Part shown: piece after piece, positions 19,525 through 27,919 of the stretch | Layout of the letters: every line of letters begins with the position of its first letter | Numbering within the stretch: position 1 is the first letter of the stretch | Assembly (NCBI GenBank): GCA_003598975.1 | Contig: QZIJ01000010.1 | Span: forward strand, 1-40,420 | Direction: 5' to 3' | DNA length: 40,420 bases | Source: Anaerolineaceae bacterium | GTDB lineage: Bacteria > Chloroflexota > Anaerolineae > Anaerolineales > Villigracilaceae | Notes under the pieces: model-generated | What the model saw: only the letters and a program-made list of their open reading frames with translations | The model's database searches: none | What the model was told of the DNA's origin: nothing | Position numbers and translations under genes: made by a program

Positions 19525-20691
19525 ATGAAATCCAAATTGATGTTCCTGATGAGCGTCCTCATGGTTGCCACCATGGTTCTGACCGCCTGTGGCGGTGGCG
19601 GCGGTGGCGGGGCGCAGACCGAAGTTACCTTCTGGCATGCCTACGGCACCGGCTCAGCGGAAGAAGTCGCGTTGGCCAAGGTGCTCGAACAGGCCGCCAT
19701 AGATATGCCCCAGTACAAGATTAACGTGTTGCAGGTGCCCTTTAACGACATCTTCAACAAGTATCGCACCGATGTGGCCGCTGGCGGCGGACCGGATATG
19801 TTCATCGCACCGAATGATGACCTCGGCAACGATGCGCGCGCCGGCCTGATCGCAGACATCACCGAACTTGCCAAGGGTAAACTCGGCGACTACACCCCAC
19901 TGTCTGTGGACGGCATGAGCGTGGAAGGCAAACTATACGGCATTCCCGAATCCCTGAAGGCCGTTGTCTTCTGGTACAACAAGGATTTGATGGCCACCCC
20001 GCCCGCCACTACCGATGAACTCAAGGCCCTCATGGAAGGCGGCACGGAAATCTCCATCTCCTATGGCTGCTATCACCACTTCGGCTTCTTCGGCGCCTAC
20101 GGTGGCAAGGTCTTCGACGAAAACTGGAAAGTGATTGCCGATCAGGGCGGCGTGGCGGATGCCATGGCTTACCTGAACGACCTGTATCAGATATCCAAGA
20201 CCAACGGCTGGCCGAAGAACGATAGCGACGGCCTGGCGCCCTTCTCTGAGGGCAAAGCCGCCGCCATCACCAACGGCAACTGGGCCATGGGCGATTACCT
20301 GAAAGCCCTCGGCGATAAACTGGGCGTCGCGCCCCTGCCCGCCGGTCCCGGCGGCCCCGCCTCCCCCCTCCTCGGCGTGGACGGCTTCTACTTCAATCCG
20401 AACTCCACCAACATGGAAGCGGCTCTCGAGGTCGCGCTCTATCTGACCGGCCAGAAAGCCCAGCAGATCATGATGGATGAGGCTGGTCACGTCCCGGCCA
20501 ACACCACAGTCAGTGTCACCGATCCGTTGATCAAGAGCCTGCTTGCCGCTTTCGAGAACGGCTACGTCCGCCCGCAGGTCCCGCAACTGGGTCTGTACTG
20601 GTCCAACTTCTGCGGCACCGATGAGGTGTTCGAGAAGGGCACGGCTGCGGCCGATTGGGTCAACACCGCCACCGCGAACGCTAACAAGTAA
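19525..20691 (+). CDS. Sugar ABC transporter substrate-binding lipoprotein
   Basis: This 388-residue extracytoplasmic receptor delivers sugar to the MalF/MalG-type permeases downstream. The signal peptide MKSKLMFLMSVLMVATMVLTAC ends in lipobox LTAC and a Gly-rich spacer (GGGGGGG). EVTFWHAYGTGSAEEVALAKV is the usual start of family 1 sugar-binding proteins. GGGPDMFIAPNDDLG, LYGIPESLKAVVFWYNKDLM and FSEGKAAAITNGNWAMGDY match the conserved lobes. AAGGAG precedes the ATG. A very stable hairpin follows the stop and probably protects this message. Position next to GH13 enzymes and a MalG-type permease suggests maltodextrin as substrate, but no residue proves it. Confidence 0.93.
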   Translation: MKSKLMFLMSVLMVATMVLTACGGGGGGGAQTEVTFWHAYGTGSAEEVALAKVLEQAAIDMPQYKINVLQVPFNDIFNKYRTDVAAGGGPDMFIAPNDDLGNDARAGLIADITELAKGKLGDYTPLSVDGMSVEGKLYGIPESLKAVVFWYNKDLMATPPATTDELKALMEGGTEISISYGCYHHFGFFGAYGGKVFDENWKVIADQGGVADAMAYLNDLYQISKTNGWPKNDSDGLAPFSEGKAAAITNGNWAMGDYLKALGDKLGVAPLPAGPGGPASPLLGVDGFYFNPNSTNMEAALEVALYLTGQKAQQIMMDEAGHVPANTTVSVTDPLIKSLLAAFENGYVRPQVPQLGLYWSNFCGTDEVFEKGTAAADWVNTATANANK

Positions 20692-20703
20692 GACTGCTTG
20701 ATA

Positions 20704-20733
20704 AAGGCGGGCAGGGACAACCCTGCCCGCCTT
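20704..20733 (+). promoter_or_regulatory. Intercistronic hairpin between binding-protein and permease genes
   Basis: AAGGCGGGCAGGG (20704-20716) pairs perfectly with CCCTGCCCGCCTT (20721-20733) over a 4-nt loop, with no U-run. Such hairpins downstream of binding-protein genes commonly stabilise the upstream mRNA and reduce expression of the permeases (known for malE-malF; inferred here). Confidence 0.7.
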
Positions 20734-20776
20734 CCTGATGGAATTATCGGCTACGAAAATCGCGAAGGAGACATCC

Positions 20777-21793
20777 ATGGCAGTGAAAACAAGAGTCGCC
20801 AGCCTGCACAAAGCCAATCTCAAGCGCGCAGCACTTCCCTATTATTACCTGCTCCCAGCCTTCCTGGTGATGGGAGTGATCACGTTCTATCCGTTGATCT
20901 ACCAGGTGATCATCTCCTTCACCGATTTCCAAACCAAGGACCTGTTCAAGCAACTGGCATCTCCCGAATTAAAATTTATAGGCTTCCAAAATTACGCGGA
21001 CATTGTCACGGGGGGGTTGCCTGTCCAAAACTTTGAGTTCTTCCGCGTCCTCACCTATAACATCTGGTGGGCGGTGACAAATGTTATGGTGCATGTCCCC
21101 GCGGGCGTGTTGATTGCCGTCCTGCTCAATACACAGGGTCTCTGGATGAAACGCATCTACCGCGCTATTTACGTTCTGCCGGTTGTCGTTCCACCCATCG
21201 TCGTGGGAACCGTTTGGAAGAACATCTTCGATGAACAATATGGGGCCATGAACCAGTTCCTCACCATCATTTCGGGCTGGCTTGGCGCAGTGGACCCGGT
21301 CCACATTCGCTGGTTGAATGAATATACCCCTCCCATCCCGTGGCTCCTGCCAAACGGGCCTCTCACACTGGCATATTACGCCATGATGATCGCCAACTTC
21401 TGGCTGGGTTGGCCGTTCATGACCATGGTTGCTACTGGCGCGCTTCAATCCATTCCAAAAGATTTGTATGAAGCCGCTTCGATAGACGGCGCATCAGGCT
21501 CCCAGCAATTCTGGAATGTCACCGTCCCGCTCATCCGCCCCGCCATGATTCCCGCGGCGATATATGGCTTTACGCTCTCTTTCAACCTTTTCAACTTCGT
21601 TTACTTTATGACCGCTGGAGGTCCGGCCCGTTCCACCGAGATTCTGGTCACGTTTGCCTACGACCTCGTGCGTAATTTACGGCTATACGGTGTAGCCGCG
21701 GCCTTCTCGGTCATTATCTTCTTTGTCGCGTTGATCGTCTTCCTCATCACCAACCGCATCACGCGCGCCACAGAATCCTATGCGGAGGCCTAA
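20777..21793 (+). CDS. Sugar ABC transporter permease, MalF/UgpA type
   Basis: This 338-residue inner-membrane subunit forms the translocation path together with the next gene product. Six hydrophobic segments are visible, starting YYYLLPAFLVMGVITFYPL (about residues 23-41). The EAA loop that contacts the ATPase reads YEAASIDGASGSQQFWNV, ending VPLIRP (about residues 229-252). The ATG at 20777 is preferred to an in-frame upstream start at 20738 because GAAGGAG lies 6 nt before it. The stop is 1 nt from the start of the next permease gene, implying co-translation. The family is certain; the substrate is inferred. Confidence 0.93.
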   Translation: MAVKTRVASLHKANLKRAALPYYYLLPAFLVMGVITFYPLIYQVIISFTDFQTKDLFKQLASPELKFIGFQNYADIVTGGLPVQNFEFFRVLTYNIWWAVTNVMVHVPAGVLIAVLLNTQGLWMKRIYRAIYVLPVVVPPIVVGTVWKNIFDEQYGAMNQFLTIISGWLGAVDPVHIRWLNEYTPPIPWLLPNGPLTLAYYAMMIANFWLGWPFMTMVATGALQSIPKDLYEAASIDGASGSQQFWNVTVPLIRPAMIPAAIYGFTLSFNLFNFVYFMTAGGPARSTEILVTFAYDLVRNLRLYGVAAAFSVIIFFVALIVFLITNRITRATESYAEA

Positions 21794-21794
21794 C

Positions 21795-22793
21795 ATGGCG
21801 ACCAAAAGCAATAACCCCATCATCCGCTTCCTCAACATTAACACCTCGGGCGAGGCGGGCGGGCGTGACCTGCCGCTTTGGAGACAACTTCTGCTCCAAT
21901 TGCTGACGCTTTTCATCGCGGCCGAAGTGATGTTCCCCATCATGTACATCATCACACTGTCGTTCAGCTCCAAATCCACGCGCCCCTCCAGCCTGGAACT
22001 CTTCCCGAAGGAATTCTCGCTGGTGGCCTACCAACAGGTGCTGGACCGCCCCACCGCCAACCCGGTCACTTTCCTTGAATTGCTGCGCAACAGTTTCCTG
22101 CTTTCCTTTGGCGTCGGTGCACTGGCCCTGCTTGTGGCTGTCACCGCGGCTTACGCCTTCTCGCGCTTCAAATTCAAGATGCGCCAGGTGCTGATGATCC
22201 TGGTCTTCGTGCCGTTGCTCATGCCGGCCGTGGGACTCTCAACACCGCTCTATCTATTATTGAACTCATTTCGGGTCGCAGACTGTGGAGGCGGGGTAAT
22301 CGCCATCTCGCCTTTCATGAGTTGCGCACAAGGCCTGGGCAGGGTGTATTTCAACCTGCGAGACTCCCTCTGGGGTGTGGGCATCGCCATGATCGCCGGC
22401 GCCCTGCCTTTTGCGGTCTGGAACCTGAAAGGCTATCTCGACACCATTCCCAAGGAACTGGAAGAAGCCGCCATGATTGACGGCGCAGATGCCAACCAGA
22501 TCTTCTGGCGCATCGTCATGCCTCTGGCCGTGCCGCAACTGGCCGTTACTTTCTTTCTCGGTTTCATTGGTCACTGGCAGGAGTTCGTCATGCCCTGGCT
22601 GTTCCTAAGCCAGCCCAAAGACTACACCCTGGCTATGACTCTCTACAACATGACAGGCCAGTACGCCAACGCCATCCCGTGGAATCGCTTTGCAGCAATG
22701 GCCATCATCGTCGCCGCACCCGTCGCGGTCATCTACATCGCACTGCAAAAGCAGATCATCAGCGGGTTGACCTCGGGCGGCGTCAAAGGCTAG
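21795..22793 (+). CDS. Sugar ABC transporter permease, MalG type
   Basis: This 332-residue partner permease has the EAA loop EEAAMIDGADANQIFWRIVMP (about residues 221-241). Its C-terminus, IISGLTSGGVKG, is nearly the MalG ending, which supports maltodextrin transport. Compared with E. coli MalG and the second MalG-type protein at 27047, it carries about 20-25 extra residues (around FRVADCGGGVIAISPFMSC, residues about 157-180) in a loop before the fourth membrane segment. The ATG at 21795 follows GGAGG at 6 nt, within the end of the preceding gene. A hairpin with a T-run follows the stop. Confidence 0.93.
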   Translation: MATKSNNPIIRFLNINTSGEAGGRDLPLWRQLLLQLLTLFIAAEVMFPIMYIITLSFSSKSTRPSSLELFPKEFSLVAYQQVLDRPTANPVTFLELLRNSFLLSFGVGALALLVAVTAAYAFSRFKFKMRQVLMILVFVPLLMPAVGLSTPLYLLLNSFRVADCGGGVIAISPFMSCAQGLGRVYFNLRDSLWGVGIAMIAGALPFAVWNLKGYLDTIPKELEEAAMIDGADANQIFWRIVMPLAVPQLAVTFFLGFIGHWQEFVMPWLFLSQPKDYTLAMTLYNMTGQYANAIPWNRFAAMAIIVAAPVAVIYIALQKQIISGLTSGGVKG

Positions 22794-22810
22794 GATTTTC
22801 TCACCCACAC

Positions 22811-22848
22811 AACGCGGGATGCTTTGCGCCTCCCGCGTTTTTCTTCTC
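22811..22848 (+). terminator. Terminator between the permease and amylase genes
   Basis: AACGCGGGA (22811-22819) pairs with TCCCGCGTT (22831-22839) over an 11-nt loop, followed by TTTCTTCTCT. It ends just before the amylase ATG (22854), so amylase expression from the transporter promoter would need read-through. Confidence 0.75.
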
Positions 22849-22853
22849 TCACC

Positions 22854-24431
22854 ATGCGTCTCATTCGGACCTTTCTCCTGCTCCTGACCATCCTGCTTTT
22901 CCTCCCCTCATGCGAACGCGCCGTCGAAACCGCGCTCCCGCCCGAGGTCCAAAGCGAAGCGTGGTGGCGCGATGTTGTCTTCTACGAAATCTTCGTCCGC
23001 AGTTACAGCGACAGCAATGCGGATGGAATCGGCGACTTCAACGGCATCACGTCCAAGCTCGATTATTTACAGAGTCTCGGCATCGGCGGAATCTGGCTCA
23101 TGCCGATTCATCCATCGCCTTCGTATCACGGTTACGATGTGACCGACTACTACGCAGTCAATCCCGAATACGGGACGATGGAAGATTTCAAGAATTTTCT
23201 CGCGGAGGCGCACAGGCGAAACATCCGCGTCATCATTGACCTGGTGTTGAATCACACGTCGAGCCAGCATCCGTTCTTCCAATCTGCATTGGATGAAAAT
23301 TCAGATAAGCGCGATTGGTACATCTGGCGCGATGAAAAACCGAATTGGGGAAGTTGGCACGAGACCGCAGGCGGATATTATTATGGATTCTTCTGCGATT
23401 GCATGCCCGACCTGAATTATGCCAACCCCGCGGTGACGGGCGAAATGCAAAACGCCGCGCATTTCTGGCTGACCGAGGTCGGCGTGGATGGCTTCCGCAT
23501 CGACGCGGCCAAACATCTTTTTGAAGAAGAGGGAAAGGTGGAAAACGTGGCGGCCACGCACAATTGGTTCGCAGAGTTTTATCGCGACTACAAGAGCGTT
23601 GCGCCCGAGGCCTACACTGTGGGCGAAGTGTATGGCGCGGGCGGCTTTGTTGCCAAGACCTACGAAAACCAATTGGATCACATCTTCAACTTCGAACTCG
23701 CCAGCGGATTCGTCAACAGCGTGGGCGGCGGATCGAACACGGGCATCAAGAGTGCCTACACATTTACGTTGAAGGACGCGCCCGAAGGCGATTACGCCAC
23801 CTTCCTGACCAACCACGACCAGAACCGCGTGATGACCGTCCTGCGCGGCGATCTGAATAAAGCCAAAGTCGCGGCCGTGCTGCTGCTCACCGCGCCTGGA
23901 ACGCCGTTCATCTATTACGGCGAAGAGATCGGCATGGCAGGCGCCAAACCCGACGAGATGATCCGCACACCCATGCAGTGGAGCGCGGACGCGGGCGCGG
24001 GTTTCACCACAGGCGCGCCATGGGAATCGCCTAATTCCGACTATGCGCAAGTCAATGTCGCCGGGCAAGAGGATAATCCCGACTCTTTGCTCAATCACTA
24101 TCGCGCCCTCATCAAACTCCGCCACGAGCATGAAGCACTGAGAACGGGCGGCACCACGATGGTTGAAACAGGAAATACTGCTGTCTTTTCAGCTATTCGC
24201 AGTTCCGCGGAGGGACACATCCTCATCCTGGTGAATCTGACGGGCGCGCCAGTGTCCGATTATCGGTTGAGCCTGAAAGAGAAACTCCTGCCGAATGGCC
24301 GCATCTCCCCCTTGTTATTATTTGGTGCAGGTGAAGTTCAACCAGCAAAGATTTCCAAAGGCGGTTTCAGCGAGTACATACCTTTCGGTGAACTACCCCC
24401 CTATGGCACATTCATCCTACTGCTGAAATAA
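22854..24431 (+). CDS. GH13 alpha-amylase-family lipoprotein
   Basis: This surface-anchored alpha-glucan hydrolase has 525 residues. MRLIRTFLLLLTILLFLPSC is a lipoprotein signal. The four GH13 regions are present: DLVLNHTS, GFRIDAAKH (nucleophile near Asp217), GEVYG (acid near Glu258) and FLTNHDQNRV (near 322). SDSNADGIGDFNGI and PDLNYANP resemble oligo-1,6-glucosidase/alpha-glucosidase-like subgroups (GH13_31/36 types). The ATG at 22854 lacks an SD and follows a terminator by about 6-15 nt. An upstream TTG falls inside the terminator and is rejected. It probably cuts starch or maltodextrins outside the cell for the transporter encoded upstream. The exact bond specificity is unknown. Confidence 0.93.
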   Translation: MRLIRTFLLLLTILLFLPSCERAVETALPPEVQSEAWWRDVVFYEIFVRSYSDSNADGIGDFNGITSKLDYLQSLGIGGIWLMPIHPSPSYHGYDVTDYYAVNPEYGTMEDFKNFLAEAHRRNIRVIIDLVLNHTSSQHPFFQSALDENSDKRDWYIWRDEKPNWGSWHETAGGYYYGFFCDCMPDLNYANPAVTGEMQNAAHFWLTEVGVDGFRIDAAKHLFEEEGKVENVAATHNWFAEFYRDYKSVAPEAYTVGEVYGAGGFVAKTYENQLDHIFNFELASGFVNSVGGGSNTGIKSAYTFTLKDAPEGDYATFLTNHDQNRVMTVLRGDLNKAKVAAVLLLTAPGTPFIYYGEEIGMAGAKPDEMIRTPMQWSADAGAGFTTGAPWESPNSDYAQVNVAGQEDNPDSLLNHYRALIKLRHEHEALRTGGTTMVETGNTAVFSAIRSSAEGHILILVNLTGAPVSDYRLSLKEKLLPNGRISPLLLFGAGEVQPAKISKGGFSEYIPFGELPPYGTFILLLK

Positions 24432-24497
24432 GTGGATGAAGTTGTAACGTAATTTACCAAACTGCGCCTGGCAAATGCGGGAAGAATCTCGCGGTAC

Positions 24498-24598
24498 TGC
24501 GTAAGATGAGTTACCAAATGATGCTACGCAACCACCTTCCTCATCTCCAGCCCGTCTCCCATCGGGAGATGGTTAGGGGGATGGTGCGTAAAATGAGT
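24498..24598. repeat. Inverted-repeat element with flanking direct repeats
   Basis: TGCGTAAGATGAGT (24498-24511) recurs as TGCGTAAAATGAGT (24585-24598). Between them TACGCA (24525-24530) is inverted to TGCGTA (24585-24590), and CATCTCC (24542-24548) to GGAGATG (24565-24571). The 169-bp gap otherwise shows no gene. It lies between convergent genes and may help end their transcripts. Confidence 0.55.
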
Positions 24599-24600
24599 CT

Positions 24601-24864
24601 TTAATTCTTGAACGCAAGAAATACCATGTAGACAATGGTAATCAACAACCCCAGAATCGAAATTCCGATTCCCGTCATGGCCGTTTTGCTTCGCTCAAAC
24701 CGCAAACTGAGCACGCCGAGAATGATGCCCAACACGCTCATTGGCGCGCCGCAGGCAGGGACAATGCCTCCGCACAAACTCATCAGCCCCAGTGCGGCGG
24801 AGGCAAGGGCGGCAAATTTCGCAGTGCGCGGTTCGGGATCGAGACTGGCAGGGTCAGTTTCCAT
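24601..24864 (-). CDS. Small two-helix membrane protein (DUF4190-like)
   Basis: This 87-residue protein of unknown function has a short acidic N-terminus (METDPASLDPEP) and two hydrophobic segments (AALASAALGLMSLCGGIVPAC and ISILGLLITIVYMVFLAF). They are joined by SVLGIILGVLSLRFERSKTAMTGIGISI. The GILGxxxLR-like pattern between two membrane helices resembles DUF4190 proteins. TGGAG lies 7-8 nt before the ATG. It is divergent from the fusion gene at 24901 and shares its promoter region. Confidence 0.75.
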   Translation of the reverse strand: METDPASLDPEPRTAKFAALASAALGLMSLCGGIVPACGAPMSVLGIILGVLSLRFERSKTAMTGIGISILGLLITIVYMVFLAFKN

Positions 24865-24888
24865 GTTGCAACTCCATTTAACGATTGA

Positions 24889-24896
24889 ATTATACT
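24889..24896. promoter_or_regulatory. Shared near-palindromic -10 element for divergent genes
   Basis: ATTATACT reads as TATAAT on the minus strand (24889-24894) and TATACT on the plus strand (24891-24896). The plus-strand box ends 4 nt before the ATG at 24901, so the fusion gene is probably transcribed without a leader. TTGCAA at 24866-24871 is a possible -35 with a long 19-bp spacer. Confidence 0.5.
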
Positions 24897-24900
24897 ATCC

Positions 24901-27054
24901 ATGCTCATGAACAAACATCTGCGAACCATCTTTCATGTTCTGGCGGTCGCGCTCGTGATCGCCGTTGCCTTTGGACTGCGGACCCGCGCGGCGGAAAAAC
25001 TGCCCATCGACTACGACGAGGATGACTACCTGCGCGCAGGTCAGGAATTTGCGCATCTCATTCGGACCTCGGACTGGCGCGGCTTTCTGGACACGAACTA
25101 CCGCCCCGAACATCCGCCCCTCGCCAAGATCGCCTACGGACTGGCGTTCCTTCATCTCCCCGAACGCGCCCTCGTCTCGGATGTGGCCATCACCGACTCA
25201 CCCGCCCAATACCTGCCTCCCGATCAACTCCACGCTGCGCGGACGGAAGCATCCATCTTCGGCGCGTTGACCGCAGGCTTGGTGGCGCTCGTCAACCCAT
25301 TGGGCGGACTGATGCTCGCCATCCACTCGTTCACGATCAAATACACGAGTCAGGTCATGCTCGATGGACTCTCTGCCCTGCTCAGTTTAGGCACAGTAAT
25401 GGCGTATGTGCAATACAAAAAGAAACAACGAACAGGGTGGATGATTACATCTGCTGTCTTGTTGGGACTAACTGCGGATTCCAAGTTTTTGCATGGCACA
25501 ATCGGATTCGCCATTTTGCTGGACTGGTTCTTTCTGGCAAAGAACAACAAGGATGTAAAACGCTTTTTCAAATCGGCTTTGTTCTGGGGCCTGCTATCCA
25601 TTGCGGTTTTCTTTGCCGCCAATCCGTTCCTCTGGCCGAATCCCATCGAACGCTTGCAAGTGACTCTCGACGCCGTCCGCGTCACCACGACAAACTCCAA
25701 TGTGGCGAACGCGGGCTATGTGGCGTGGCAACAGTTGAATTGGCTGACCATGTCCGTGCCGTGGCCGCAAAACGGCGCCTTCATCTTTCTTGCGGATACT
25801 TTCATCGCACTGCTGGCGGTCATCGGGTTTGGTCGCCTGTGGAAGAAGGAGCGCGTCTTTGGGATTTGGATTTTGCTTGAAATCTTCATCCTCCTCGTCT
25901 GGCGGACGAAATGGCCGCAATACATCCTCATCGTCACCGCGCCGCTGGCGCTTGCCGCGGGCGAGGGAATTCTGACTCTCTGGCAACCAGTCGTTGAATG
26001 GTGGAAAAAGCGAGGGTCAGCCGTGCCCGCTCGAGGTCCCGAACGGAGCGAGGAGCGGCGCGCCCTGCCCTGGCTTATCCCTGGACTCGTTGCCTTCGCC
26101 CTGCTCACGCTGATTCCCCTCGTCTTCCAATTTGCCATCTCGCTGACAGATTTCAATTCATCGTCCCTGCGCGATGGACTTAACGGCGGAATCTGGCGCG
26201 CGGTCTGGGAGGGGTTGACGGGACAGGCTCGCGCCAGCGGGTTCGACATTTCGGCACGCTCCAACCAGGTCAACTTCACGGGACTGAATACCTTTTCCCC
26301 CGTCTTCCAATACATCTCTGGCCGCGCGGACGGATGGAGCATCCTGTACTTCAATGTGATGTGGACGGTTCTCACCGTCCTCCTGCAATGCGGACTCGGA
26401 CTCGGTGCGGCTCTCCTTCTCTGGCAAAAAGGCGTGCGGTTGGGAAAATTCTGGCAGGCGCTGTTCATCCTGCCCTGGGCGATCCCCGAATTGATCGGTG
26501 CGCAGATGTGGCTCAACATCTTTCACGGCGATTGGGGCTGGCTTCGACTGGCCGCGGAAAAATTCGGCGCAGACTCGATTTTTGGCTTCGTTTCCAGCGC
26601 GCTTCACGCCAGCCCAAGTTTGTGGCTTTTGGAATTTTTGCTCCCCGCCATCTGGTATGGATTCCCATTTATGATGTTGGCCGCCAGCGCTGGACTTAAA
26701 ACGATTCCACAGGAGGCGCTGGACGCCGCCGCGATGGACGGCGCGAACGCGTGGCAGACTTTCCGCGCCATCGTCTGGCCGTTGTTGACGCCGCTCATCA
26801 TCCCCGCGTTGATCGTGCGCGGTATTTTCTCGTTCAATCAGTTCTACCTCTTCCAGACGTATTATTTTCAGGATGCCACCCTCGCCACGTTGTCCTACAA
26901 TGTCTTCAATCCAAACAGCGGTTATAGCAACGTTTCTGGCGGATATTTTGCCGTCTCGGCAGTAATCAACATCCTCACAGTCGTTATTTTAATGATTTTT
27001 GTAACGCTCTTCAATCGTTGGAGCAGGGCAGGCGAAGGAGTGACCTATGCATAG
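24901..27054 (+). CDS. Fusion of a GT39-type membrane glycosyltransferase with a MalF-type sugar permease
   Basis: This is one uninterrupted frame of 717 residues. Residues about 1-370 look like a GT39/PMT-type glycosyltransferase: an acidic cluster (PIDYDEDDY, about 35-43) after the first helix, the family motif YRPEHPPLAK (about 67-76), and about eight more membrane segments. Residues 372-388 are a polar Arg/Glu-rich linker (GSAVPARGPERSEERRA). Residues about 389-717 are a MalF-type permease starting LPWLIPGLV and LIPLVFQFAISLTDF, with an enlarged loop (about 415-475) and an EAA loop EALDAAAMDGANAWQTFR (about 606-623). There is no SD; the -10 box abuts the ATG. The stop overlaps the next permease gene by 8 nt (ATGCATAG). 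The permease half surely pairs with that product. The glycosyltransferase half could be functional, or a passenger left by a deletion or repeat-mediated join. An assembly error is possible but less likely, since both halves stay in frame. Confidence 0.9.
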   Translation: MLMNKHLRTIFHVLAVALVIAVAFGLRTRAAEKLPIDYDEDDYLRAGQEFAHLIRTSDWRGFLDTNYRPEHPPLAKIAYGLAFLHLPERALVSDVAITDSPAQYLPPDQLHAARTEASIFGALTAGLVALVNPLGGLMLAIHSFTIKYTSQVMLDGLSALLSLGTVMAYVQYKKKQRTGWMITSAVLLGLTADSKFLHGTIGFAILLDWFFLAKNNKDVKRFFKSALFWGLLSIAVFFAANPFLWPNPIERLQVTLDAVRVTTTNSNVANAGYVAWQQLNWLTMSVPWPQNGAFIFLADTFIALLAVIGFGRLWKKERVFGIWILLEIFILLVWRTKWPQYILIVTAPLALAAGEGILTLWQPVVEWWKKRGSAVPARGPERSEERRALPWLIPGLVAFALLTLIPLVFQFAISLTDFNSSSLRDGLNGGIWRAVWEGLTGQARASGFDISARSNQVNFTGLNTFSPVFQYISGRADGWSILYFNVMWTVLTVLLQCGLGLGAALLLWQKGVRLGKFWQALFILPWAIPELIGAQMWLNIFHGDWGWLRLAAEKFGADSIFGFVSSALHASPSLWLLEFLLPAIWYGFPFMMLAASAGLKTIPQEALDAAAMDGANAWQTFRAIVWPLLTPLIIPALIVRGIFSFNQFYLFQTYYFQDATLATLSYNVFNPNSGYSNVSGGYFAVSAVINILTVVILMIFVTLFNRWSRAGEGVTYA

Positions 27055-27904
27055 GATTTCCTTGCTCCGTCAACTGGTCACGCAACTCGCGCTGATTGTC
27101 GTCGGGTTTTTCGTCATCCTGCCGATCTGGGGCATGATGCGCCTGGCCTTCGACGGTTCGTTGATCGGACGCCCCACCGAGTTCCGTCTCTTCCCAAAAG
27201 TTTGGGCGTTCGAGCCGTTCCTGCGCGTGCTGGATAAGCCTTATCAAAGCGTGGATTTCGCGGTCATTCTGAAAAACAGCCTGCTCGTTTCTTTCGGCGC
27301 GGCATTGATCGCCATCATCCTCGGCCTCAGTCTGGCCTACGCCTTTGCGCGTTTCCGCTTCCGAGCACAGCAAACGGGATTGTTTTCCATCCTACTGACG
27401 GCAGTCCTCCCGCCCGTCGCGTTTATGACGCCACTCTACATCATCTTTAGCATATTGCAAATCCGCACTTCCCTCTTTGCGCTTATCCTTGTCTACGCCG
27501 CGTTCGCCATGCCCTTCTGCATCTGGAACATGCGCGCTGCGTTCCAGGCCGTCCCCAGGGAATTGGAGGAAGCCGCCTTCCTCGACGGCGCGGGCGACTT
27601 CAAAACCTTCTTCTTCATCACCCTGCCTCTCGCCCTTCCCTCCATCGCGGTGGCAGGACTGATCGCCTTCCTTATGGCCTATTCCGAATTCACCCTCGGC
27701 TGGCTTTTCGTAGACAAAGCCGATAACGTCACCCTCGCCATGGCCATCTATGCCATTGTGACCAACCAATATTTGGGCGGCGCACAACCCTGGAGTTATC
27801 TTGGCTCGCTCGCCATCATCATGTCCATTCCCGTCGTCGTCATCTTCCTCATCTTCCAGCGGACATTGCTTGAGCGCATGATGTTCGGCTCGGTTGATAA
27901 TTAA
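27047..27904 (+). CDS. Sugar ABC transporter permease, MalG type (second system)
   Basis: This 285-residue permease has six membrane segments and the EAA loop EEAAFLDGAGDFKTFFFITLP (about residues 173-193). The region before the fourth segment (MTPLYIIFSILQIRTSLFALILVY) has normal length, unlike the first MalG-type protein. Its ATG lies inside the end of the fusion gene, with an 8-nt overlap, so translational coupling with the MalF-type half is expected. No ATPase or binding protein accompanies this pair. They may use the ATPase encoded at 18334 and the binding protein at 19525, or partners outside the window. Confidence 0.93.
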   Translation: MHRISLLRQLVTQLALIVVGFFVILPIWGMMRLAFDGSLIGRPTEFRLFPKVWAFEPFLRVLDKPYQSVDFAVILKNSLLVSFGAALIAIILGLSLAYAFARFRFRAQQTGLFSILLTAVLPPVAFMTPLYIIFSILQIRTSLFALILVYAAFAMPFCIWNMRAAFQAVPRELEEAAFLDGAGDFKTFFFITLPLALPSIAVAGLIAFLMAYSEFTLGWLFVDKADNVTLAMAIYAIVTNQYLGGAQPWSYLGSLAIIMSIPVVVIFLIFQRTLLERMMFGSVDN

Positions 27905-27919
27905 ACTCGGAGAAAACAC

